A DNA stretch of 64,000 nucleotides from an uncultured Eubacteriales bacterium (lineage in GTDB: Bacteria; Bacillota; Clostridia; Lachnospirales; Lachnospiraceae). How positions within the stretch are numbered: the stretch's first letter is position 1; each line of letters opens with the position of its first letter. Below, in pieces: positions 25,187 to 33,858 of this stretch. Location of the stretch: the NCBI GenBank assembly GCA_900314775.1, contig OMWM01000002.1:53372-117371 (forward strand), read 5' to 3'. Made by a program: the position numbers and the translations under genes. The notes under the pieces are model-generated. The model made no database searches. It saw nothing but the letters and a program-made list of their open reading frames with translations, and was not told the origin of the DNA.

Positions 25187-26804
25187 AATTACCAACATCC
25201 GGCTGCCCTTTGACGCAGAGGAAGATGCTCTGCGCAGGGCGGTTCTGAAAAAACTCCGTATTCATCCGGATGAACTGAAAAAAATGCGGATTCTGAAGTG
25301 TTCCCTGGATGCCCGGCGCGGACGGCGCGGCGGACACAGCGGACAGATCTGCCGCGAATACAGCGTTGCCGTGCAGGTGAAGAAGGAAGCGGAGATTCTC
25401 CGCCGGCACCGCGGCGACCGGGATATTGCAGTTTATCATGAAAATAAATATCATTTTCCATATCACGCCGAAGGCAGGCCTGCGCAGCCGCCTGTGATCG
25501 TGGGCAGCGGGCCGGCAGGTCTTTTCTGCGGGCTGTATCTTGCCAGAGCAGGATTTGCCCCGATCGTGATCGAGCGCGGCCGGGAGGTCGAGGTCAGAAA
25601 AGAGAAGGTGCAGGCTTTCTGGGACGGCGGCAGGCTGGATCCGGAGTGCAACGTGCAGTTCGGAGAAGGCGGCGCCGGCACATTTTCAGACGGCAAGCTC
25701 GGCACGATGGTCAAGGACCGCAGCGGCATGCGCACAGCGGTTCTGGAGACATTCGTCGAAGCCGGTGCCCCGGAAGAAATTCTCTACACGAACAAGCCGC
25801 ATCTGGGCACGGACCAGCTGTCCGACATTGTCCGCAATATGCGGAAAGAGATCATAAGTTTCGGCGGGCAGGTGCATTTCGGCTGCCGCGCGGATGATCT
25901 TATCCTGGAAGACGGCCGCCTGCAGGGCATCCGGCTGTCTTCCGGCGAGTGCATCGCGGCGCCGGCGGCGGTGCTGGCCGTCGGACACAGCGCGCGCGAT
26001 ACCTTCCGGATGCTGTACAGACGCGGCATGCATATCGAGCAGAAGCCGTTTGCCATCGGCGTCAGGGCCGAGCACCCGCAGTCGATGATCAACAAGGCGC
26101 AGTACGGCACGGAGGATGACCGCCTGCCGGCTGCGAACTACAAGCTGACAGCGCATACCGCGGGCGGCCGCAGCGTGTATTCATTCTGCATGTGCCCGGG
26201 CGGCTATGTCGTCAATGCTTCATCAGAAGAAGGCATGTGCACGGTAAACGGCATGAGCAACCAGGCCCGCGACAGCGAGAACGCCAACAGCGCCATCGTG
26301 GTCAGTGTGGGACCGGAGGATTACGGCTCGGATCACCCGCTGGCCGGTGTGGAATTTCAGCGCCGCTGGGAGAAGAAGACATTTGAAGAGGGCGGCGGCA
26401 AGGTGCCGGTGCAGCTGTATGAGGATTTCAGGCTGAACCGCACCTCCGATCATTTCGGCGATGTGCACCCGGTGCATATGGGTGCGTATGCGTTCGGCAA
26501 TCTGCGCCGCTGCCTGCCGGATTCGGCGGCAGAAAGCATCCTGGAGGCCATGCCGCAGTTCGGGCGGCGGATTGAAGGTTTTGACAGACCTGATACAATA
26601 TTTTCAGGGATTGAAGCCAGAACGTCATCCCCGATCCGCATGGTGCGGGATGAGTCGATGCAGAGCAATCTGCGCGGCGTGTTCCCGTGCGGAGAAGGCG
26701 CCGGCTATGCCGGCGGCATAACGAGTGCAGCGATGGATGGGATCAGGACCGCGGAAGCGGTTGCAATGTTTTACACGGAGATGGATAATAAGAATGATCA
26801 GTGA
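25179..26804 (+). CDS. FAD-dependent dehydrogenase, COG2509 family
   Basis: A 541-residue flavoprotein of the uncharacterised COG2509 group. An N-terminal domain of about 100 residues, basic and RRGRRGGHSG-containing, precedes the dinucleotide-binding motif IVGSGPAGLFCGLYLA and VQFGEGGAGTFSDGKL. The C-terminus has FPCGEGAGYAGGITSAA. ATG 25179 has AGGAGG five bases before it and overlaps the upstream flavoprotein gene. The two enzymes are different families, not a duplication. Role unknown. Confidence 0.87.
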   Translation: MLKITNIRLPFDAEEDALRRAVLKKLRIHPDELKKMRILKCSLDARRGRRGGHSGQICREYSVAVQVKKEAEILRRHRGDRDIAVYHENKYHFPYHAEGRPAQPPVIVGSGPAGLFCGLYLARAGFAPIVIERGREVEVRKEKVQAFWDGGRLDPECNVQFGEGGAGTFSDGKLGTMVKDRSGMRTAVLETFVEAGAPEEILYTNKPHLGTDQLSDIVRNMRKEIISFGGQVHFGCRADDLILEDGRLQGIRLSSGECIAAPAAVLAVGHSARDTFRMLYRRGMHIEQKPFAIGVRAEHPQSMINKAQYGTEDDRLPAANYKLTAHTAGGRSVYSFCMCPGGYVVNASSEEGMCTVNGMSNQARDSENANSAIVVSVGPEDYGSDHPLAGVEFQRRWEKKTFEEGGGKVPVQLYEDFRLNRTSDHFGDVHPVHMGAYAFGNLRRCLPDSAAESILEAMPQFGRRIEGFDRPDTIFSGIEARTSSPIRMVRDESMQSNLRGVFPCGEGAGYAGGITSAAMDGIRTAEAVAMFYTEMDNKNDQ

Positions 26805-27018
26805 AGAAGATATCAGGAGAATCAACGAACTTTATCATAAAAGCAAAGGGGAAGGCCTGACGGCCGAGGAGACAATTGAGCAGCAGGAGCTGCGCGGCCG
26901 CTACATCATGTCTTTCCGCGAGAATCTGCGGGTCCAGCTGGAGAACATTGATATTCAGAACCCGGATGGTTCGATCACCCATGTGGCGGACCGCAGGAAG
27001 AAGAAAAGGAAACAGTAA
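26794..27018 (+). CDS. DUF896 (YnzC/UPF0291) family small protein
   Basis: This 74-residue protein matches the DUF896 family: a helical N-terminus (ISEEDIRRINELYHKSK, EGLTAEETIEQQELRGRYI) and a basic tail (DRRKKKRKQ). B. subtilis YnzC is a structurally known two-helix member of unknown function. It starts at ATG 26794 within the end of the upstream gene, with a weak GGAG further upstream. It shares one base with the next gene. Confidence 0.9.
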   Translation: MISEEDIRRINELYHKSKGEGLTAEETIEQQELRGRYIMSFRENLRVQLENIDIQNPDGSITHVADRRKKKRKQ

Positions 27019-27584
27019 TGAACGAGACAGAGACGGAGAAGAAGACAGTCCGTGCGCAGATGCGTGCGAAGAGAGATGCGCAGACGCCTGTGCAGGTCAA
27101 TATGGCCGGGCTGTCGGTGATGCGCAGGATCTATGAACTGGACGAGTATGAGGCGGCGGATACGGTGCTGACCTATGTTTCCGTCGGCAGTGAGATGCAG
27201 ACCATCTCGCTGATCAGCCATTCCATAGAGCAGGGCAAGCGTGTCGGTGTTCCGCTGGTTACGGGCAAGGGCGAGATGAAATTCATATACATCAGCAGTA
27301 TCAGCGACCTTAAGCCCGGCCGGTACGGCATTCCGGAGCCGAAGAGCTACCGGACGCAGGAACTGACGGGCGGCTTCATGGTCACGCCCGGACTGGCATT
27401 TGACCGCAGTCTGCACCGGATCGGCTACGGCGGGGGCTTTTATGACCGCTATATCCGTGCCCACCGGCAGGACCTTTTCTGCTGCTGCCCGGCGTATGCC
27501 TTTCAGGTGATCGGCCAGGTGCCGCAGAGTGAATTTGATGAACCCGTAGACATGATTATCACACCCGATGAGACTATCAGATAA
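27018..27584 (+). CDS. 5-formyltetrahydrofolate cyclo-ligase
   Basis: This enzyme converts 5-formyl-THF to 5,10-methenyl-THF using ATP, rescuing a dead-end folate. Characteristic segments are the N-terminal KKTVRAQMRAKRDA, GVPLVTGKGEMKF and the C-terminal VTPGLAFDRSLHRIGYGGGFYDRYI. The 188 residues match the family length. Its ATG shares the A of the upstream TAA. It is often found near miaB or rny in Clostridia, as here. Confidence 0.93.
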   Translation: MNETETEKKTVRAQMRAKRDAQTPVQVNMAGLSVMRRIYELDEYEAADTVLTYVSVGSEMQTISLISHSIEQGKRVGVPLVTGKGEMKFIYISSISDLKPGRYGIPEPKSYRTQELTGGFMVTPGLAFDRSLHRIGYGGGFYDRYIRAHRQDLFCCCPAYAFQVIGQVPQSEFDEPVDMIITPDETIR

Positions 27585-27585
27585 G

Positions 27586-28995
27586 ATGGAATATTTAGAT
27601 GAAACAGAGAAACAGCTGAGTATCATTGAAGAACTCAGCCGGCGGCTGAAAGCGGAAGAAGAAAAGACCGGCGTGAAGAAGACATTTCACGTCGTCACGT
27701 TCGGCTGCCAGATGAATGCAAGAGATTCCGAGAAGCTGGCCGGCATTCTGCGCCGGATCGGCTATGTGGAGACCGATACCGAGGACGCGGATTTTGTGAT
27801 CTACAACACCTGTACGGTCCGTGAGAATGCGGATCTGCGTGTATACGGCCGGCTCGGACAGATGAAGCGTGTCAAGGAGAAACATCCCGGCATGCTGATT
27901 GCGCTTTGCGGCTGCATGATGCAGGAACCGGCGGCGGTCGAGAAGATCAGGAAATCCTACCGCAATGTCGATATCATTTTCGGCACGCACAATATTTTCA
28001 AGCTGGCGCAGCTGATTCAGGAGCGCCTTGACACCGGGGAGATAGTGGTCGATATCTGGCCGGATAGGGACATGATTGTCGAGAATCTGCCGTCCGAGCG
28101 GAAATATCCGTTTAAATGCGGCGTCAATATCATGTTCGGCTGCAACAATTTCTGCAGCTACTGCATTGTGCCTTATGTGCGCGGCCGGGAGCGAAGCCGC
28201 AGGCCGGAGGACATTTTGAGTGAGATCCGTGCGGATGTCGCGGACGGAGTCGTCGAGGTCATGCTGCTTGGGCAGAATGTCAACTCCTACGGGAAAAATC
28301 TCGAGACGCCGGTGTCCTTTGCACAGCTGCTGCGGCAGGTCAGCGAGATCGATGGTCTGCAGCGGATCCGCTTCATGACCTCGCATCCGAAGGACCTGTC
28401 CGACGAGCTGATCGCGGTGATGGCCGATGCGGACAACATCTGCCGCCATATCCATCTGCCGGTCCAGTCCGGCAGCAACCGCATACTCAAGGCGATGAAC
28501 CGGCACTATACAAGAGAGGACTACCTGCGGCTTGTCGACAAGCTGCGCACGGCTATGCCGGATATTGCGATCACGACGGATATCATCGTGGGCTACCCGG
28601 AAGAGACAGAACAGGATTTCCAGGACACGCTGGATCTCGTGAAGGAAGTCGGGTACGACGGCGCCTTTACGTTTATTTATTCGAAGAGAACGGGTACGCC
28701 GGCGGCGAAAATACCGTATAATATATCAAAAGAAGAAATCAAGGACCGTTTCGACAGACTGCTGGCACAGGTACAGTGCGATTCCAAAAAGGCACTTGAA
28801 AAGCGCCTCGGAACCGTTCAGAGCGTGCTGGTGGAGAGCCCGAACGACCACGACCCTTCTATGGTGACCGGAAGGCTTGAAAGCAATGCCATTGTGCATT
28901 TTCCGGGTTCGGCAGATCTGATCGGCCGTATTGTGCAGGTTAAGATGACGGAAAACCGTTCATTTTACTATATAGGCGAAAGAGTCAGTGTTTAA
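27586..28995 (+). CDS. miaB: tRNA-2-methylthio-N6-dimethylallyladenosine synthase MiaB
   Basis: MiaB adds the methylthio group to i6A37 of tRNAs. The N-terminal MTTase domain has its three cluster cysteines in TFGCQMNARDSEK, YNTCTVRENAD and LCGCMMQ. The radical-SAM motif is CNNFCSYC, followed by VPYVRGRERSR. A TRAM domain ends the protein. ATG 27586 is used; an in-frame ATG at 27568 would overlap the folate gene, and neither has a clear Shine-Dalgarno. miaA, the enzyme making its substrate, lies at 36064. Confidence 0.96.
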   Translation: MEYLDETEKQLSIIEELSRRLKAEEEKTGVKKTFHVVTFGCQMNARDSEKLAGILRRIGYVETDTEDADFVIYNTCTVRENADLRVYGRLGQMKRVKEKHPGMLIALCGCMMQEPAAVEKIRKSYRNVDIIFGTHNIFKLAQLIQERLDTGEIVVDIWPDRDMIVENLPSERKYPFKCGVNIMFGCNNFCSYCIVPYVRGRERSRRPEDILSEIRADVADGVVEVMLLGQNVNSYGKNLETPVSFAQLLRQVSEIDGLQRIRFMTSHPKDLSDELIAVMADADNICRHIHLPVQSGSNRILKAMNRHYTREDYLRLVDKLRTAMPDIAITTDIIVGYPEETEQDFQDTLDLVKEVGYDGAFTFIYSKRTGTPAAKIPYNISKEEIKDRFDRLLAQVQCDSKKALEKRLGTVQSVLVESPNDHDPSMVTGRLESNAIVHFPGSADLIGRIVQVKMTENRSFYYIGERVSV

Positions 28996-29004
28996 GGAAA
29001 GGAA

Positions 29005-31122
29005 ATGACGATGCCAAAGAATATTGATATCAAGGAAATCTACGGATGCAATGTGTTTGACGATGCTACGATGCAGCAGCGCCTTCCGAAGAAGATCTAC
29101 GCTGAATTCAAGCAGTCGCTTCTGGAAGGAGAAGACCTCGAACCGCATGTGGCCGAGATTATCGCGCATGAGATGAAAGAATGGGCAATTGAGAAGGGAG
29201 CAACGCATTTTACGCACTGGTTCCAGCCGCTCACCCATATTACGGCAGAGAAGCACGATGCCTTTATCAACCCGCAGAAAGACGGAAGGCTTCTGCTTTC
29301 CCTTTCCGGCAAAGAGCTGATCAAGGGCGAGCCGGACGGCTCTTCTTTCCCGTCAGGCGGTCTGCGCGTGACCTGCGAGGCCCGCGGCTATACGGCGTGG
29401 GACTGCACATCACCGGCCTTTATCAAGGAATTCCCGGACAGCACCTCGATCCTGTGCATTCCGACCGTATTCTGTGCTTATAACGGCCAGGCGCTGGATA
29501 TGAAGACGCCGCTGCTCAAATCCATGGAGGCGATCAACAGACAGTCTCTGCGGATCCTGCGGCTTTTCGGCGATACGCAGACAAAGCGCGTGATCACGAG
29601 TGTGGGCGCGGAGCAGGAGTATTTCCTGATTGACCGCGAGACAGCCATGAAGAGAATGGATATCATGTTCACGGGACGGACGCTTTTCGGCGCGCCGGCA
29701 CCGAAAGGACAGGAACTCGGCGATCATTATTTCGGCATCATCAAGGAACGTGTGCTCGCCTACATGTCCGAGCTGAACGAGGAACTGTGGAAGCTCGGCA
29801 TCAAGGCCAAGACGCAGCATAACGAGGTTGCGCCGGGCCAGCATGAGCTCGCTCCGATTTATGATACAACCAATATTGCAACCGATGACAACCAGCTGAT
29901 CATGGAGATCATGAAGAAGGTGGCCCGCCGCCACGGCCTCGAGTGCCTGCTGACAGAGAAACCGTTTGACGGTGTCAATGGTTCCGGCAAGCACAACAAC
30001 TGGTCGCTGAATACGGACAGAGGCCGCAACCTGCTTGATCCGGGCGATTCACCGCATGAGAACAGACAGTTCCTTCTTTTCCTTGCGGCGGTTCTGCGCG
30101 CAGTTGATCTCTACGCACCGCTGCTTCGTATGTCAGCGGCCACAGCCGGCAATGACTACCGTCTGGGTGCCAATGAAGCGCCGCCGGCAATCATTTCGGT
30201 ATTCCTCGGCGATCAGCTCACAGATGTAGTCGAGCAGCTGGTGGAGACCGGCCGGGCAACGCACAGCATTTCCGGCAGCGTTCTCGATACCGGCGTTTCC
30301 ACGGTACCGAACTTCAAGAAGGACGTGACGGACCGCAACCGTACATCACCGTTTGCCTTTACCGGCAACAAATTTGAATTCCGTATGGTTGGTTCTTCCC
30401 AGTCGATTGCGAGACCGAACACGGTGCTCAATACGATCGTGGCGGAGACGCTCAGCGAGGCAGCGGATATTCTCGAGAAGGCAGACGACTTCGACACGGC
30501 GCTGCACGATCTGATCAAGGATTGGTTTACGCAGCACAGCCGCATTATTTTCAACGGAGACGGTTATTCCGAGGAGTGGGTGCAGGAAGCTGCCCGCCGC
30601 GGACTGCCGAATATTTCGAATACGGTTGATGCGATTCAGTATTATACAGATGAAAATTACATCAGGATGTTTGAAAAGCACGGCGTGCTCAGCCGCACGG
30701 AGCTGCAGGCCCGTCAGGAAGTCGAGTACGAGTGCTATTCGAAGGAAATCAATATCGAATCCAGAACCATGGTGACGATGGCCCGCAAACAGATCATTCC
30801 GGCAGTTATCGGCTACAAGAAGAGCCTTGCCGAGGCGGTCATCACCGACCGCGAAGCTGGTGCGGACGTGACGGTCGAGCAGGATATGCTCCGCAGCGTC
30901 GGCACATATCTGAGCGGCCTGTGCAAAAGCGTGGACGATCTGGAAAATGCGACGAACAAGGCAATTGTCATTGAAGATAAAAAGCAGCAGGCAGCTGCCT
31001 ACCGCGATACGGTGCGTCCTGTTTTCACCGCAGTACGGGAAAATGCAGATGCACTGGAGCGGATCGTGGACCGGGAGGTATGGCCGTTCCCGACCTACGA
31101 CGAAATTCTTTTCAATGTCTGA
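29005..31122 (+). CDS. glnN: Type III glutamine synthetase (GSIII)
   Basis: GSIII assimilates ammonia into glutamine with ATP. The 705-residue size and signatures separate it from GSI: NVFDDATMQQRLPK, THWFQPLTHITAEKHDAF, an EQEYFLID metal-site segment, NEVAPGQHELAPIYD and the ATP-site KPFDGVNGSGKHNNWS. It ends with an EVWPFPTYDEILFNV tail. The purine-rich stretch before 29005 also suits ATG 29011 as start. A strong terminator follows, so it closes the preceding transcription unit. Confidence 0.96.
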   Translation: MTMPKNIDIKEIYGCNVFDDATMQQRLPKKIYAEFKQSLLEGEDLEPHVAEIIAHEMKEWAIEKGATHFTHWFQPLTHITAEKHDAFINPQKDGRLLLSLSGKELIKGEPDGSSFPSGGLRVTCEARGYTAWDCTSPAFIKEFPDSTSILCIPTVFCAYNGQALDMKTPLLKSMEAINRQSLRILRLFGDTQTKRVITSVGAEQEYFLIDRETAMKRMDIMFTGRTLFGAPAPKGQELGDHYFGIIKERVLAYMSELNEELWKLGIKAKTQHNEVAPGQHELAPIYDTTNIATDDNQLIMEIMKKVARRHGLECLLTEKPFDGVNGSGKHNNWSLNTDRGRNLLDPGDSPHENRQFLLFLAAVLRAVDLYAPLLRMSAATAGNDYRLGANEAPPAIISVFLGDQLTDVVEQLVETGRATHSISGSVLDTGVSTVPNFKKDVTDRNRTSPFAFTGNKFEFRMVGSSQSIARPNTVLNTIVAETLSEAADILEKADDFDTALHDLIKDWFTQHSRIIFNGDGYSEEWVQEAARRGLPNISNTVDAIQYYTDENYIRMFEKHGVLSRTELQARQEVEYECYSKEINIESRTMVTMARKQIIPAVIGYKKSLAEAVITDREAGADVTVEQDMLRSVGTYLSGLCKSVDDLENATNKAIVIEDKKQQAAAYRDTVRPVFTAVRENADALERIVDREVWPFPTYDEILFNV

Positions 31123-31131
31123 CCTGCATAA

Positions 31132-31166
31132 AGCGTTTCGGGCTGCGGCCCGGAACGCTGTTTTTT
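31132..31166 (+). terminator. Intrinsic terminator after glnN
   Basis: Arms of 12 bp at 31132-31143 and 31148-31159 pair with one G-T, closed by TGCG, then G and six Ts (31161-31166). Confidence 0.93.
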
Positions 31167-31185
31167 GGAAATACGGAGGAACAAC

Positions 31186-33843
31186 ATGTCACTTTCACCG
31201 ATGATGCAGCATTACGTGAAGACAAAAGAACAATACAAGGACTGCATCCTTTTTTACCGGCTCGGGGATTTTTACGAGATGTTTTTCGACGATGCGAAAA
31301 CGGCATCGAAGGAACTCGACCTGACGCTGACGGGGAAAGACTGCGGCCTTCCGGAACGGGCGCCGATGTGCGGCGTGCCTTATCATGCGGTGGAAACGTA
31401 TCTGACGAAGCTCGTGCAGAAGGGATACAAGGTGGCCATCTGCGAGCAGATGGAAGACCCGAAGCTGGCGAAGGGCATCGTAAAACGCGAAGTGATCCGG
31501 GTCGTGACGCCGGGCACCAATCTCAGCCAGGAAGCGCTGGATGACGGACGCAACAATTATCTGATGTGTATTCTCTACACGTCCGGTATCTTCGGCATCG
31601 CGGCGACCGATATTTCCACCGGCGATTTCTATACGACACAGGTGGAGGATGTGCAGACGCTCTGCGACGAAATCAATCGTTTCGCACCGGCGGAGATCAT
31701 CTGCAATGACGCGCTGGCGATGAGCGGTGCGGATCTGACGCCGTTCAAAGAGAAAATGAATACGGCGGTCACGGTGCTGGAATCGTGGTATATCGATGAG
31801 GACCGGTGCACCCAGGCGATCCGCGATCATTTTCACGTGAAGGCACTGGAGGGACTCGGCATTACCGATATGCCGGCCGGCACACTTGCCTGCGGCGCGG
31901 TGCTGCAGTACCTCAGCGAGACGCAGATGAATTCGCTCTCGAATCTGACCCGGATAACGCCGTATAAGAGCGGCGGTTCGATGCTGATCGACACGTCGAC
32001 GGCACGCAACCTGGAGCTGACAGAGACGATGCGCGAGAAAAACAAGCGCGGATCTCTTCTCTGGGTGCTCGACCACACGAAAACGGCGATGGGCGCCAGA
32101 CTGCTGCGCAGCTGGATTCTGCAGCCGCTGCTGAGCAGGAAAAAGATCGAGGAGCGCCAGGACGGCGTCGAGGAGCTGGTCAGCAATATGATTGACCGCG
32201 AGGAAATCCGGGAGTACCTCGGACCGATTTACGATCTGGAGCGGCTGATCACAAGAATCAGCTACAAGACGGCCGGACCGCGCGATCTGATCGCGTTTAA
32301 GACATCGCTGCAGATGCTGCCGCCGATCCGCCAGCAGCTGGCCCATTTCAATGCGCCGATTCTGAAGAAAATATATGAAGATATCGATCCGCTGGAGGAT
32401 ATCTGCAAGCTGATTGAGGACAGCATAGTCGACGATCCACCGGTGATCATCCGCGAAGGCGGCATGATCCGCGACGGCTTTAATAAAGATGTCGATCACT
32501 ACCGTTCGGCGCAGCGGGACGGCAAGCAGTGGCTTTCGGATCTGGAGACAAGAGAGCGGGAGAAGACAGGTATTAAAAATCTGCGTATCCGCTATAATAA
32601 AGTATTCGGATATTTCCTTGAAGTCACCAATGCCTATAAGAACCTTGTCCCGGAGGACTGGCAGCGCCGCCAGACGCTGACAAACGCGGAGCGCTATATC
32701 ACGCCGGAACTCAAGGAGCTCGAAGACCAGATCCTCGGTGCGCAGGATAAACTGTCCGCGCTCGAGTACGATCTTTTCTGCAGCGTGCGGGATCAGATCA
32801 GCGGGGAGATGAAGCGCATTCAGAAGACCGCCAAGGCGGTGGCGCTGCTCGACGTTCTGGCCTCTCTCGCCTATACGGCGCAGGCCAACGGCTATGTGCG
32901 CCCGAAGATCAACACAAAGGGCCTTATCGACATCCGGGACGGACGCCATCCGGTGATCGAGAAGATGATCGGCAGCGAAAACTTTATCTCGAATGATACA
33001 TTTCTTGACAATAAAAAGCACAGAATATCGATTATCACCGGGCCGAACATGGCCGGCAAGTCGACGTACATGCGGCAGTCGGCCCTGATCGTGCTGATGG
33101 CGCAGATCGGCAGCTTTGTGCCGGCGGCGTCGGCGGATATCGGCATCGTCGACCGCATTTTCACGCGTGTCGGCGCCTCTGATGATCTGGCAAGCGGGCA
33201 GAGCACCTTCATGGTGGAGATGACGGAGGTCGCAAACATCCTGCGCAACGCCACCGCGAAGAGCCTGCTGATTCTGGATGAAATCGGACGGGGCACCAGC
33301 ACCTACGACGGACTGAGCATCGCCTGGGCGGTTGTCGAATATATCAGCGATCCGGCCCGTCTCGGCGCCAAGACGCTGTTTGCGACGCATTATCACGAGC
33401 TGACCGAACTGGAGGGCAGACTGGACAACGTGAACAACTACTGCATCGCGGTCCGCGAGGAAGGCGACGATATCATTTTCATCCGCAAGATTATCCCGGG
33501 CGGAGCCGATAAGAGCTACGGCATCCAGGTGGCCCGTCTGGCCGGTGTGCCGGATGAGGTGATTAACCGCGCCAAGGAAATTTCGCAGATTCTGACGGAG
33601 TCTGACGTCACGGACAAGGTTCGTAAAATCGATGTGAAGGCGGCCGGCAGCGGGCGCGGACAGAAGAAACAGGAACAGAAGAGGCAGAGTGCGGACGATA
33701 CACGGCAGATGAGCCTGTTTGAGATGTATCCGGAGGAAAATCCGGTGATCCGCAAGCTGAAAAGCTACGATATTTCCAACATGACGCCGGTTATGGCGCT
33801 GAACGCACTTGATGAACTGCAGAAAATGGCAGATAAGAAATAA
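31186..33843 (+). CDS. mutS: DNA mismatch repair protein MutS
   Basis: MutS detects mismatches and recruits MutL. The mismatch-reading motif is GDFYEMFFDDA (Phe29-Tyr30-Glu31). The C-terminal ATPase has Walker A GPNMAGKST (residues 619-627), the DDLASGQSTFMVEM signature, Walker B LLILDEIGRGTSTYDG and the ATHYHEL switch. ATG 31186 with CGGAGGA at 31174-31180 is chosen over the longer frame, giving 885 residues. It lies 15 bases upstream of mutL. Confidence 0.98.
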   Translation: MSLSPMMQHYVKTKEQYKDCILFYRLGDFYEMFFDDAKTASKELDLTLTGKDCGLPERAPMCGVPYHAVETYLTKLVQKGYKVAICEQMEDPKLAKGIVKREVIRVVTPGTNLSQEALDDGRNNYLMCILYTSGIFGIAATDISTGDFYTTQVEDVQTLCDEINRFAPAEIICNDALAMSGADLTPFKEKMNTAVTVLESWYIDEDRCTQAIRDHFHVKALEGLGITDMPAGTLACGAVLQYLSETQMNSLSNLTRITPYKSGGSMLIDTSTARNLELTETMREKNKRGSLLWVLDHTKTAMGARLLRSWILQPLLSRKKIEERQDGVEELVSNMIDREEIREYLGPIYDLERLITRISYKTAGPRDLIAFKTSLQMLPPIRQQLAHFNAPILKKIYEDIDPLEDICKLIEDSIVDDPPVIIREGGMIRDGFNKDVDHYRSAQRDGKQWLSDLETREREKTGIKNLRIRYNKVFGYFLEVTNAYKNLVPEDWQRRQTLTNAERYITPELKELEDQILGAQDKLSALEYDLFCSVRDQISGEMKRIQKTAKAVALLDVLASLAYTAQANGYVRPKINTKGLIDIRDGRHPVIEKMIGSENFISNDTFLDNKKHRISIITGPNMAGKSTYMRQSALIVLMAQIGSFVPAASADIGIVDRIFTRVGASDDLASGQSTFMVEMTEVANILRNATAKSLLILDEIGRGTSTYDGLSIAWAVVEYISDPARLGAKTLFATHYHELTELEGRLDNVNNYCIAVREEGDDIIFIRKIIPGGADKSYGIQVARLAGVPDEVINRAKEISQILTESDVTDKVRKIDVKAAGSGRGQKKQEQKRQSADDTRQMSLFEMYPEENPVIRKLKSYDISNMTPVMALNALDELQKMADKK

Positions 33844-33858
33844 TGAAAAGGGTATGGC

